25,027 nt of DNA from Gp7-AA10 sp035636095. Its GTDB lineage: Bacteria > Acidobacteriota > Thermoanaerobaculia > Gp7-AA8. The notes under the pieces were generated by a model that was not told where the DNA came from, did not search any database, and saw only the letters and a list, made by a program, of their open reading frames with translations. Positions 13,746-21,894 of the stretch are shown one piece after another; within the stretch, counting starts at the first letter, position 1; the number at the start of each line of letters is the position of its first letter. The DNA lies in contig DASPZU010000029.1 of NCBI GenBank assembly GCA_035636095.1, forward strand, positions 1 through 25,027, written 5' to 3'. The position numbers and the translations under genes were made by a program.

Positions 13746-16102
13746 AACCGCGGAGCATACCTTCGCGGATCGGATTCGTGCATCAGGTCGTACACGCCGC
13801 GGAAGATGGTCTCGCGATTCGGCTTCGACCAGTAGTCCCCGTCCGAGCCGTACGCCGGGCGGTGCTCCTTGCCCGAGATCGCGCGCGGCTCGGAGTCGAG
13901 CCATTCGTAACCATGATCGCGCTCGATCACTTGCTGCATCATGTAAGCGGTCGCGCCGCCGGGGACATCTTCGTCGATGAACGCGATCCGGTTCGTCTTC
14001 TTGAGCGAGCTCGAGATCACGCCGCGCACATCGAAGGGCAGCAGCGTCTGCACGTCGATGATTGCAGCGCTGACTCCGACCGTGGCGAGAAGATCGGCCG
14101 CCTCCATGACGATGCGCGTCGTCGCTCCATAGGTCACGAGTGTGACATCCGATCCCTCTCGCAGCACCTCCGGGACGCCCAGCGGGACGGTGAATTCCGA
14201 GATGTTCGACGGGAGTTTTTCTTTGACGCGATAGCCGTTCAGCACTTCGACCAGCAGCGCCGGATCGTCCGATCGCAGCAGCGTGTTGTACATGCCGGCC
14301 GCCTGGGTCATGTTGCGGGGGACGCAGACGCGCATTCCGCGGACCAGATTGATGATGCCCGCCATCGGCGATCCGGAATGCCAGATGCCTTCCAGCCGAT
14401 GTCCGCGCGTGCGAATGATGGCCGGACATTTCTGCCCGCCGCGCGTGCGCCATCGCATGGTGGCCAGGTCGTCCGACAAAATCTGAATCGCGTACAGCAG
14501 GTAATCGAGATACTGCACCTCGGCGATCGGACGCAGACCGCGAAGTGCGGCGCCGATGGCCTGGCCGACGATCGTGCATTCGCGGATGCCGGTGTCGGAA
14601 ACGCGCAGCGGGCCGTATTTTTCCTGCAGGCCGGCGCAGCCCTGGTTCACGTCCCCGAGTTTGCCGACGTCCTCGCCGAAGATGATCACCCGCGGATCGC
14701 GGCGCAGCGCGTGATCGAAGCAGTGATTGATGATCTCGAATCCGTTGAGCACCGGCGCATCGTCGGCGTAAGTCGCCGGCACTTCCGGAACGTCCGACCT
14801 TCCGTACAGCGCGTCATCGTAGCGCTGGTCGTTGATCCGCTCCTGCTCGCGATACCAGTCCACGATCTCTTCGTGGCCTGGATTCTCGATCAGCGCGCCC
14901 GCCAGCGCGCGCATGGCGTCGCGTCGGAAGGGCGCCTGAATTTTCTGGAGCTCCTCTTTCGCCGATTGCGCGCCTAACCGATCGAGGAAATCGATGACCG
15001 TTCTTACATCGGCGTCGATCGGCGCGCGATACGCTTCCCAGGCGCGGCGCTGTGCTTCCCGTACCAGGCGGATGTCGTCGCGTTCGTAGCGATCGAGCTC
15101 GTCGGTGCTGGCGATGCCCTGCGCGATCATCCATTCGCGCATCTTGCGGATGCAATCGAATTCCGTCTCCCACTCCAGCCGTTCTTTCGATTTGTATCGC
15201 TCGTGACTGCCGGAGGTGGAGTGTCCCTGCGGCTGCGTCATCTCGATGACGTGGATGATCGCCGGCACATGTTCCATCCGCACGATCGCGGCGGCGTGGA
15301 TGTACGTCTCGCACAGCGCGGGATAGTCCCACCCCTTGACGGTGTAGATGTCGTAACCCTGCTTCTGTTTCGGCTCGCGCTGAAATCCCTTCAGCAGCTC
15401 CGACAGATCCCCTTTGGTGATCTGAAACTCGTTCGAGACCGAGATGCCGTAGTTATCGTCCCAGATCGAGACCAGCATCGGCGCCTGCAGAACGCCGCCG
15501 GCGTTGATGGTCTCCCAGAACATTCCCTCGGCGCAGCTGGCGTTGCCGATCGTTCCCCAGGCCACCTCGTCGCCGTCGTGCGAGAACTGCGTCATCGACT
15601 TCAGCACGTCGACTTCGCGATAGAGCTTCGAGGCCCACGCCAGACCCAGGAGTCTGGGCATCTGCGAGCCGGTGGGAGAGACGTCGGCCGAGGAGTTGTA
15701 CGCGTCGCTCTGATTTTTCCAGGAGCCGTCGGGATTGAGCAGCCGCGACGCAAAGTGAGCGTTCATCGAGCGCCCGGCCGACCATGGGTCATGCTCGATA
15801 TCGGGGTTGGCGTAGAGCTGGCCGAAGAGCTCGTCGAGCGTTCCCATTCCCGCGGCCAGCATGAAGGTCTGGTCGCGGTAGTAGCCCGATCGCCAGTCGC
15901 CCTTGCGGAACGCGCGCGCCATGGCCAGCTGCGCGACTTCCTTGCCGTCGCCGAAGATGCCGAACTTCGCTTTGCCGGTGAGGACTTCTCTGCGGCCGAT
16001 CAGGCTGGCCTGACGGCTGCGAAATGCGACGCGATAGTCCTCGACGATGCTCTCGCGAGTGAACTCCGTGCGGATTTGCTGCGACTGCTCAGGTGTCGAC
16101 AT
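13742..16102 (-). CDS. Fused alpha/beta 2-oxoacid dehydrogenase E1 component (TPP-dependent)
   Basis: A 786-residue protein joining E1-alpha (residues 15-400) and E1-beta (450-786). In the alpha part the TPP/Mg motif region reads GTIGNASCAEGMFWE (183-197) followed by WDDNYGIS (214-221). This is the variant seen in fused E1 proteins, where GN replaces the usual GDG. The beta part has IIFGEDVG (473-480), the ECTIVGQAIGAALRGLRPIAEVQYLDY block and a C-terminal transketolase domain (DVTLVTYGATTRIV...AAIIDVQTLLPFD). It decarboxylates a 2-oxoacid (branched-chain or pyruvate; unresolved) and passes the acyl group to lipoyl-E2; E2 and E3 are not nearby. ATG 16102 is chosen; the longer frame upstream passes through the 16167-16227 repeat. 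The stop overlaps the GH3 start. Confidence 0.9.
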   Translation of the reverse strand: MSTPEQSQQIRTEFTRESIVEDYRVAFRSRQASLIGRREVLTGKAKFGIFGDGKEVAQLAMARAFRKGDWRSGYYRDQTFMLAAGMGTLDELFGQLYANPDIEHDPWSAGRSMNAHFASRLLNPDGSWKNQSDAYNSSADVSPTGSQMPRLLGLAWASKLYREVDVLKSMTQFSHDGDEVAWGTIGNASCAEGMFWETINAGGVLQAPMLVSIWDDNYGISVSNEFQITKGDLSELLKGFQREPKQKQGYDIYTVKGWDYPALCETYIHAAAIVRMEHVPAIIHVIEMTQPQGHSTSGSHERYKSKERLEWETEFDCIRKMREWMIAQGIASTDELDRYERDDIRLVREAQRRAWEAYRAPIDADVRTVIDFLDRLGAQSAKEELQKIQAPFRRDAMRALAGALIENPGHEEIVDWYREQERINDQRYDDALYGRSDVPEVPATYADDAPVLNGFEIINHCFDHALRRDPRVIIFGEDVGKLGDVNQGCAGLQEKYGPLRVSDTGIRECTIVGQAIGAALRGLRPIAEVQYLDYLLYAIQILSDDLATMRWRTRGGQKCPAIIRTRGHRLEGIWHSGSPMAGIINLVRGMRVCVPRNMTQAAGMYNTLLRSDDPALLVEVLNGYRVKEKLPSNISEFTVPLGVPEVLREGSDVTLVTYGATTRIVMEAADLLATVGVSAAIIDVQTLLPFDVRGVISSSLKKTNRIAFIDEDVPGGATAYMMQQVIERDHGYEWLDSEPRAISGKEHRPAYGSDGDYWSKPNRETIFRGVYDLMHESDPRRYAPRL

Positions 16103-16166
16103 GTTTCTTCGTGCATAAGTCGCCGCCCTGATGGGGTCGCCGCTTCGGAAGAATCGTAACACTGAA

Positions 16167-16227
16167 GGGATGAGGGATGAGGGCTGATATGTGACTTCAT
16201 CCCTCAGCCCTCCGCCCTCATCCCTCA
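16167..16227. repeat. Imperfect hairpin of GGGATGAGGG-type units between pgm-like and E1 genes
   Basis: The left arm begins at 16167 (AGGGATGAGGGATGAGGG); the right arm (16197-16227) is identical over 31 bases to 9118-9148 within fdhA. The TGA stop of the phosphohexomutase is the outer edge of the element. The remaining 65 bases up to the E1 start hold no other recognisable signal. Confidence 0.85.
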
Positions 16228-17703
16228 CGAGTTGTCCAGCTCCTCCACCGCCCGCCCCAGCATGGTCGCAACGCGGTCGGCGTCGGGGCTCTCGCAATAG
16301 ACGCGGATCATCGGCTCGGTGCCCGATTTGCGGAACAAGATCCACGTTCCGTCGCCGAAGTTCATCTTCACGCCGTCCTTCTCTTCCAGATTGAGGAAGC
16401 GGATGCCGAACGCGGCGTTGAGTTTGCCGGCGCGGACGCGCGCGATGAGTCGCTCGCATTGCTCGATCGGGCGATGCACATCGCGCCGGTCGTAGTGCAG
16501 CGCGCCGAATTCGTTTTCCATCCGCGCCACGATCGTCGACAGCGGCAGGCCGAAGTGCGCCAGGCATTCAGCGACCAGCAGGCCGGAGAGCACGCCGTCG
16601 CGCTCGGGGATGAAGGATCCGAATCCGATCCCGCCGCTCTCTTCGCCGCCGATCAGAATGTTTCGCGTCAGCATCAGGTCGGCGACGTACTTGAAGCCGA
16701 TCGGGGTTTCGTGGAGAGGAACGTCGAGTGCCTTGGCAATCCGTTCGATGAGGCGGGTGGTGGAGAACGTCTTCACGATCTCGCCGCTCATTTTTTTCTC
16801 GCGAACGAGGTAGAGCGTGAGGAGCGAGATGATCTTGTGCGGCGAAACGAAATCGCCGCGCTCGTCGAGGACGCCCAGGCGATCGGCGTCGCCGTCGTTG
16901 CACAGGGCCAGGTCGTATTCGCCGGTCAGCATCACATTGTGAGCGGCGTTGAGATTCTCAGGAATCGGCTCCGGATTTACGCCGCCAAAGGCAGGATTGA
17001 TGTCGCCGCGCACGGTGTCGACGACCGTCGTCACGAGCTTCTCCAGGGTGCGCCGCAGAATTCGGGCGTTGCCGACGTAATCGATGCCCAGAACTCTCGA
17101 TGGAACTTGTGCCGCCACGCCGTGGATCGGATCGTGAAGGATCGCCAGGCGGGCATCGAGAATCTTCTTGATGTCGGCACGCTGCCGCAGCGCAGCGACA
17201 TAGTCATCGAGAACGTTTTCTTCGACCATCGACCCCCCCTCGCGCGCGTCGCGCTGTCCGAGAGAGTCGCCGATGGCGCGATACATCTCCGGCAGGGCCG
17301 AGCCGCCATACCACGCCTTGAATTTGATTCCGTTGTAGTTGGCGGGATTGTGACTGGCGGTGATCACGACACCGCCAAGAAGTCGTCGATGCTGGACCGC
17401 GAACGAGATCGTCTGCGACGGCGTCGGAGAATTCGAGAGCACCACGCTGTAGCCGGCCAATTTCAAGGCCTCGGCAGCGGCGACGGCGAACTCCCGCGAC
17501 AGGAAACGGCGATCGTAGCCCACCACCAGCGTGTTGCGATCGATGTCGCGCGGCGGATCGAGCTTGCGCGCCGCGACAGCGATGGCATCGCTCACGCGGC
17601 GGACGTTGTCGAAGGTGAAGGTGTCGGCGATGACGGCACGCCAGCCGTCGGTGCCAAAGGCGATGTCGTTTGGAGAGGTCACCGGCCGGCTATTGTAGGT
17701 CAC
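16225..17703 (-). CDS. Phosphoglucomutase/phosphomannomutase family phosphohexomutase
   Basis: A 492-residue alpha-D-phosphohexomutase with all four family signatures. FGTDGWR is at 16-22, and the phosphoserine loop TASHNP has catalytic Ser117. The metal loop DGDADR lies at 270-275 and the sugar loop GGEESGG at 352-358. The phosphate-binding RKSGTEP is near 463-469. It interconverts hexose 1- and 6-phosphates; the motifs cannot separate glucose from mannose or glucosamine specificity. The first start is GTG 17703; an in-frame GTG at 17682 would still keep FGTDGWR. Neither has a clear ribosome-binding site. The TGA stop coincides with the edge of the dispersed repeat. It heads the long minus-strand block, and its promoter must lie in the 33-bp divergent spacer or overlap the neighbouring gene. 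Confidence 0.92.
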   Translation of the reverse strand: MTYNSRPVTSPNDIAFGTDGWRAVIADTFTFDNVRRVSDAIAVAARKLDPPRDIDRNTLVVGYDRRFLSREFAVAAAEALKLAGYSVVLSNSPTPSQTISFAVQHRRLLGGVVITASHNPANYNGIKFKAWYGGSALPEMYRAIGDSLGQRDAREGGSMVEENVLDDYVAALRQRADIKKILDARLAILHDPIHGVAAQVPSRVLGIDYVGNARILRRTLEKLVTTVVDTVRGDINPAFGGVNPEPIPENLNAAHNVMLTGEYDLALCNDGDADRLGVLDERGDFVSPHKIISLLTLYLVREKKMSGEIVKTFSTTRLIERIAKALDVPLHETPIGFKYVADLMLTRNILIGGEESGGIGFGSFIPERDGVLSGLLVAECLAHFGLPLSTIVARMENEFGALHYDRRDVHRPIEQCERLIARVRAGKLNAAFGIRFLNLEEKDGVKMNFGDGTWILFRKSGTEPMIRVYCESPDADRVATMLGRAVEELDNS

Positions 17704-17736
17704 CGTAAAAAAATCAAATGCGCGTAGGATTCGTAC
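17704..17736. promoter_or_regulatory. 33-bp divergent spacer, probable overlapping promoters
   Basis: The phosphohexomutase and the large secreted protein diverge from these 33 bases. The AT-rich CGTAAAAAAATCAAATG section is the only such stretch nearby. I see no clean -35/-10 pair, so promoter elements probably reach into the coding ends. Confidence 0.3.
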
Positions 17737-20220
17737 ATGCGGATTCGAGCCACGCTTATCGCGCTACTGTTGATCGCAAGCCTCAGCACCGCTCAGGTGC
17801 CTGGTCCGATGATCCCTCTCACGAACACGAGATATCGCGGCCCCGGAGTCCCTTCGATCGCGTCTCTCGCAACAAATGGCCAAACAACCATTGCAGCGTG
17901 GCGGACACCCACCGACATTCGCGTATCGCGTATCGATGGCCGCAGCGCTGGCGTTCCTGTTCTGCGCGACTCTTCGAGCGCCTCGGTCGGTCGGCCGGCA
18001 CTGACTGCTGTGGGAATGTCATACCTCGTCGCGACGTCGGTCTATGGTGAGATCCACCTCGCATTTCTCGATTCCGAAGGACGACTTACAGGGACTCCGC
18101 CTGCTCTGCTCACAGACTCCTACGATGTCGTCGCGGCATCGACGGGGGACACGATTTTGCTCCTGTACAGTCGCGTTCTTTTTGGACATCCTGGACTTGA
18201 AGCAAGCATCCTCGATAGCGGCGGTCGCGTCATACGCGCAGGCATCAGTCTCGACTCTCGTCAATTGAACAGGAGTTTGCTGCGTTTCGCGATAGTTACA
18301 AACGGACGGTCCTATCTCGTAACTGAGTCGTACTTCGATGCCATTAAAGTCTTCGCAGTTGACAAAAACGGAACGGTCGCTCCGCCGTTCGTCTTGGAAG
18401 GACCTTCCACAGATGCGTATGGGCGGCACGTCGCTGCCGCATCAAATGGAAATGCATACTTTGTAGTTTGGTCATCGAGCGGCACTCTGCGTGGGCAGCC
18501 CTTCGACAGCGGTGGAAATGCGGCAGGCTATCCGACCCTCGTTGCGGAGGGGCCTTCGACCGTTCCAGGTCCATATGCGCCGCGCGTTGCGTGGGACGGC
18601 TCGCAATACGTGTGCATCTACCTGCTTGGATACGACGGTGCTTCTGGAACATCCGGCTCGATCCGAATCGCGCGAATCGATCCCGACTCTCGGCGTGTCG
18701 CCACAGAAGTTACTGACACCGTCCTTTCCACGTTTCCTGACATCGTCAGCGGCAGCCGAGGCACAGTTGCAGCGTGGAGTGCCCGTGAAACCTATCTAAC
18801 GTGGGAAAGTGGCGAGCGCGGACCCGATTTGAACGGCGGCGCGGTCGTTGGCGCGTTCGTTACCGGCGCATTGATGAGCCAACCGTTCCCGATCTCCATC
18901 GGAGCGAATGATCAGGTCAATCCGGTAGGTATTTCCAACGGCACGGAGACATTGGTCGCCTGGGTCGAGCGAAGCGCTGACGGAGCTGCTCTGAGAACAG
19001 GAATCGTCACCGCTACCGGGAGTTGGAAAGAGGGGGCGGAATTCTCACTCTCCAGCTTCGCAACCATCAAGCCTGTAGTGGCAACGGACGGCCGCAATTT
19101 TCTTGTCGCTTGGGGCAATAGCGCGGTTCGCATCGATCCGAATGGAATGCCAATTGACCTGGTGCCGCTTACGCTCGACCAAAATTTGAGTGTAACGTCG
19201 GCCTCCTACGACAATTCCAATTACGCGCTCGTTGGCAATTATTCAGGACCGGGTCGAGGAATTGCAGGCACGCTCGTTTCGCCGACCGGCTCTATCGGTA
19301 GGTTGGTACTAATCCGACCCCAAACATCTTCCGATTACCCTCTTGATCCGCAGATCGCGTCGAGCGGCAGCGGATTTCTGATGACTTTCTCGAGGATCGA
19401 AAACTGTCCCTTTCCATGCATTGCAGGCCAATCCGGTAGTGCGATGCTTCTTCAATCAGACCTTACCCGCGCCGGCAAAAACGAAATCGTTTTGTATGAC
19501 GACGCTGTGATTGGAACCGCAGTAGCCTGGAATGGTCTCGAATACCTTGCCGTAGTCAGAAATTACGGTGAGGTGCTCGGACGTCGAATTTCCCGCGAAG
19601 GAGTCAATCTCGATTCGACAGCGATTCCGATTGCCGCGCCGACCCCACTTTCCAGAATCAGCAAGCTTTCCCTCATCGCAACCGGGCCGCGTTTCTTCAT
19701 TGCGTGGCGAAACGAGACCGGACCCGTGGAAATGACCCTGGCAGCCATCGAGAATGATGGGACAGTTTCCTCATTCGCCAAATTCAACACTGGAATCGAT
19801 TCGTCGAGCGACCCAAAGCTCATCGCGCGGACGTCCAACGATGTGAACATCTTTGCGTCTGCGAATCTCGTCGAGACGCCATACTACGGTGCCGAGCGCA
19901 TCGTGCGGCAGACTCTGTTCACTGCGGCGCCCAAGCCACCCGCACCTCGCCTGACTGCCGGCGTGTTGGATGGGGGCAGCACGACTCTGCAATGGACGGG
20001 AGTCGCAGATGCGATCGGCTATCGCGCCGAATACCAGGATGGCAACGACGGCTGGCTCGAAGCAGAAGGTTTTCTCGGGTCGGATCGCACGTCCGCAACC
20101 CTTCGGGGCCTGCGCGAAGGGGCCAACTACCAATTTCGAATTCGAGCATGGGGCTTGAACGGCGTCTCCTCGTATTCAAACGAAGTGTCTCCGACGAGAC
20201 TCAGACGTCGAGCTTCGTAA
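17737..20220 (+). CDS. Large secreted protein with repeated beta units and C-terminal fibronectin III-like domain
   Basis: An 827-residue protein with a signal peptide (residues 1-19, ending LSTAQ). Residues 30-720 contain recurring beta-blade-like phrases: an Ala/Trp strand such as TIAAWR, YFVVWSS, GTVAAWS, LVAWVER, FLVAWGN and FFIAWRN, alternating with GQPFDSGG/RIDPDSR-type turns. This pattern suggests a propeller or similar beta-solenoid. Residues 735-820 look like fibronectin III (PPAPRLTAGVLDGGSTTLQWTGVADAIGYRAEY...NYQFRIRAWGLNGVSSYSNEV). No catalytic motif, membrane anchor or sorting signal is visible. Codon use is less GC-biased than that of the neighbours, which may mean recent acquisition or relaxed selection. 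Function unknown; adhesion or polysaccharide binding is only a guess. Confidence 0.82.
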   Translation: MRIRATLIALLLIASLSTAQVPGPMIPLTNTRYRGPGVPSIASLATNGQTTIAAWRTPTDIRVSRIDGRSAGVPVLRDSSSASVGRPALTAVGMSYLVATSVYGEIHLAFLDSEGRLTGTPPALLTDSYDVVAASTGDTILLLYSRVLFGHPGLEASILDSGGRVIRAGISLDSRQLNRSLLRFAIVTNGRSYLVTESYFDAIKVFAVDKNGTVAPPFVLEGPSTDAYGRHVAAASNGNAYFVVWSSSGTLRGQPFDSGGNAAGYPTLVAEGPSTVPGPYAPRVAWDGSQYVCIYLLGYDGASGTSGSIRIARIDPDSRRVATEVTDTVLSTFPDIVSGSRGTVAAWSARETYLTWESGERGPDLNGGAVVGAFVTGALMSQPFPISIGANDQVNPVGISNGTETLVAWVERSADGAALRTGIVTATGSWKEGAEFSLSSFATIKPVVATDGRNFLVAWGNSAVRIDPNGMPIDLVPLTLDQNLSVTSASYDNSNYALVGNYSGPGRGIAGTLVSPTGSIGRLVLIRPQTSSDYPLDPQIASSGSGFLMTFSRIENCPFPCIAGQSGSAMLLQSDLTRAGKNEIVLYDDAVIGTAVAWNGLEYLAVVRNYGEVLGRRISREGVNLDSTAIPIAAPTPLSRISKLSLIATGPRFFIAWRNETGPVEMTLAAIENDGTVSSFAKFNTGIDSSSDPKLIARTSNDVNIFASANLVETPYYGAERIVRQTLFTAAPKPPAPRLTAGVLDGGSTTLQWTGVADAIGYRAEYQDGNDGWLEAEGFLGSDRTSATLRGLREGANYQFRIRAWGLNGVSSYSNEVSPTRLRRRAS

Positions 20221-20225
20221 TCCGA

Positions 20226-20714
20226 CTACTGACGAAAGATGCCGCCTGACAACGTCGGACGCGGAGTCGTGTTCGCCTGCGTGATGGTCACGCCTTCCGG
20301 TCCTCCCACAATCGTGACGTTATGTGGCGCCGGCTCTCCAGCCGGCGCGATCCGGCTGAGAGCCGGATCTACCTTCGTCACCGGCCGCGGCATATTGGTG
20401 CTGTCGATGCCGAGGTACTGTTCCCGCGCCGCCGGCGCGATGAGAAGTGCGTCGGCGGCGGTTTGATCGGGCACCGGCGCCTCGTGCACCACGTCGACCT
20501 TCTGCGGTACAACCGCGGGCTGGCCGGAGACCTGCTTGTCAAAGAGCCGGCCGTAGCCGTCGGCTTTGTGATGGCGAAGATCGGACTGGATCGTCAACGC
20601 CACGAACAACACCGCCATCGCGATGGCGACGTATCGAAAGTTTTTCAGTGTCAGGATGCGCTTCCGACGTCGCCGGTCGCGAATCGGAACGATGAGATCG
20701 GGCCTCTGTTTCAT
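20226..20714 (-). CDS. Hypothetical single-pass membrane protein
   Basis: A 162-residue protein that I do not recognise. A basic N-terminus (RDRRRRKRILTLKNFR) precedes one membrane helix at about residues 27-43 (YVAIAMAVLFVALTI). By the positive-inside rule residues 1-25 are cytoplasmic and the Pro/Ala/Val-rich remainder is periplasmic. The segment VDPALSRIAPAGEPAPHN near residues 115-132 is encoded by a double hairpin repeat. The 3' end is five bases from the convergent stop of the large secreted protein. Confidence 0.65.
   Translation of the reverse strand: MKQRPDLIVPIRDRRRRKRILTLKNFRYVAIAMAVLFVALTIQSDLRHHKADGYGRLFDKQVSGQPAVVPQKVDVVHEAPVPDQTAADALLIAPAAREQYLGIDSTNMPRPVTKVDPALSRIAPAGEPAPHNVTIVGGPEGVTITQANTTPRPTLSGGIFRQ
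20327..20369. repeat. Two adjacent perfect 9-bp hairpins inside a coding region
   Basis: GCGCCGGCT-CTCC-AGCCGGCGC (20327-20348) is followed at once by GATCCGGCT-GAG-AGCCGGATC (20349-20369). The two share the CCGGCT/AGCCGG core. They are read in frame within the minus-strand membrane protein gene. Confidence 0.9.
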
Positions 20715-20758
20715 GCCCGAGACTAATTCAAATGATCTGCCAGTCGTGACATTTTGAG
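20715..20758. promoter_or_regulatory. 44-bp divergent spacer
   Basis: The spacer separates the divergent membrane protein gene and the Gfo/Idh/MocA gene. It is relatively AT-rich but shows no convincing promoter pair. The plus-strand gene lacks a Shine-Dalgarno before ATG 20759. Confidence 0.3.
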
Positions 20759-21712
20759 ATGACCAGAGTTGCCATCATCGGCCGGGGATGGGGCGAGCGC
20801 TCGCAGGCGCCGAATTTCCGTGATGCCGGGCTCGAGGTTGTCGCGATCGGCGGACGCGACAATTGGCGCGACCTCGTGGATAGTAAACATGTTGACCTTA
20901 TCAGCATCGTCATGCCGCCATCGCGGCATCTCGAGATAGCGACGGCAGCTTTGGAGAGCGGAAAGCACGTCCTGTGCGAGAAGCCGACCGCATTGAACGC
21001 CGGCGAGGCGGAAGAGCTCGTCGCGACCGCGCGCAAGCATCCGAATCAGATCGCAATCATCGATCACGAGCTGCGGTTTCTGCCGTCCTTCATCGCCGCG
21101 CGTCAGCGGATCGGCGAGATCGGCCCGATCCGCTATGCGGAGGTGCGCTACGCCAGTCCGGGGCGCGGCGACCGCAGCCGTCCCTGGAACTGGTGGAGTG
21201 ACGCCAATGAGGGCGGGGGCGTGTGGGGGGCGGTCGGTTCCCACTTCGTCGACGCACTCCGCTACTTCGGCTGCGAAATCGAATCAGTGCAGGCGATGCT
21301 CGCCACGATCATCAAGGAGCGTTCGGGAAAAACTGTGACCTCCGATGATTTTGCAGCCGTGCATTTGCGGCTTCGCGGAGGCGCGCTCGCGATCATGACA
21401 TTCAGCGCCGTCGCGGCAGGACCGGACGAGCCGGCGGCGATGACAATTCATGGAGAGAACGGAGCGTTCCGCCTGAGCGGCGAAGAACTTCTGTTCGCGA
21501 AACCGCGGGGATCCTTCGAACGGATCGCCGGCGGCGAGCTCGCGCAGCGGCCGGGAAACTCACCGGGCGGCGCTTTCGGCACCGGCACCTATCTCCTCGG
21601 CATCGCGCTTCGACGCGCCATCGATGACGGCCATCGCTACGCACTCGCCCCGGCGGCAACCTTCGAGGATGGACTCGCGCAACAGCGAGTGCTCGATGCG
21701 GGCCGCCGTTAG
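20759..21712 (+). CDS. Gfo/Idh/MocA family NAD(P)-dependent oxidoreductase
   Basis: A 317-residue protein. A Rossmann start VAIIGRGWGE (4-13) precedes the family motif CEKPTAL with EKP at 74-76, whose Lys normally assists catalysis and cofactor binding. The C-terminal substrate domain has GGGVWGAVGSHFVDALRYF, carrying the conserved GSH..D element. These enzymes oxidise or reduce sugars, inositols or related alcohols with NAD(P); the substrate cannot be read from the sequence. The stop TAG lies within an 83-bp repeat whose other copy ends the next gene. It may share a transcript with the four-helix membrane gene downstream, 182 bases away. Confidence 0.88.
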   Translation: MTRVAIIGRGWGERSQAPNFRDAGLEVVAIGGRDNWRDLVDSKHVDLISIVMPPSRHLEIATAALESGKHVLCEKPTALNAGEAEELVATARKHPNQIAIIDHELRFLPSFIAARQRIGEIGPIRYAEVRYASPGRGDRSRPWNWWSDANEGGGVWGAVGSHFVDALRYFGCEIESVQAMLATIIKERSGKTVTSDDFAAVHLRLRGGALAIMTFSAVAAGPDEPAAMTIHGENGAFRLSGEELLFAKPRGSFERIAGGELAQRPGNSPGGAFGTGTYLLGIALRRAIDDGHRYALAPAATFEDGLAQQRVLDAGRR

Positions 21713-21777
21713 AAACTGAACGAATCCGACTCCGACCACCGGCCAGTATTTGTAATTCTTGATGTCGTTTTCGGTCT
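21695..21777. repeat. Direct repeat copy 1, holding a remnant of the barrel gene 3' end
   Basis: These 83 bases match 22535-22619 with three substitutions and a 2-base deletion. On the minus strand they encode TENDIKNYKYWPVVGVGF and then shift frame, so this is a cut-off copy of the beta-barrel C-terminus. Two of the three substitutions are synonymous in the barrel frame (Lys and Tyr codons). The third lies in the part matching the end of the oxidoreductase gene. Confidence 0.92.
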
Positions 21778-21894
21778 GGTGGGTGGGACGTGTGCCACCG
21801 GTTGAAAACGGATGCACTAAAGGAAGAGGCACTCACGAACGCTGTTACCATCGGCATCACGATTGGTCGCGGTCGATCATCGAGGAACATCGCG

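Noticed and set aside
13746..14579. Upstream extension of the GH3 frame
   Set aside because: It lies in another frame of the E1 beta part; homology and a signal peptide begin at GTG 13745.
13727..14977. 416-codon plus-strand ORF, with similar ones at 15203-16159 and 16459-17727
   Set aside because: They are antisense shadows of the E1 and phosphohexomutase genes, with Arg/His/Asp-rich composition and no domain signature.
16103..16567. Upstream extension of the E1 frame
   Set aside because: It runs through the repeat at 16167-16227 and into the phosphohexomutase gene; E1 similarity begins after ATG 16102.
20720..20750. Sigma-54 promoter (minus-strand TGGCAG-ATCAT-TTGA)
   Set aside because: The -12 element has GA instead of GC, and no enhancer-binding site or activator gene is nearby.
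21560..21832. Minus-strand 90-codon ORF containing the barrel remnant
   Set aside because: Only about 20 residues match the barrel protein; the rest is antisense to the oxidoreductase gene, so it is a remnant and not a gene.
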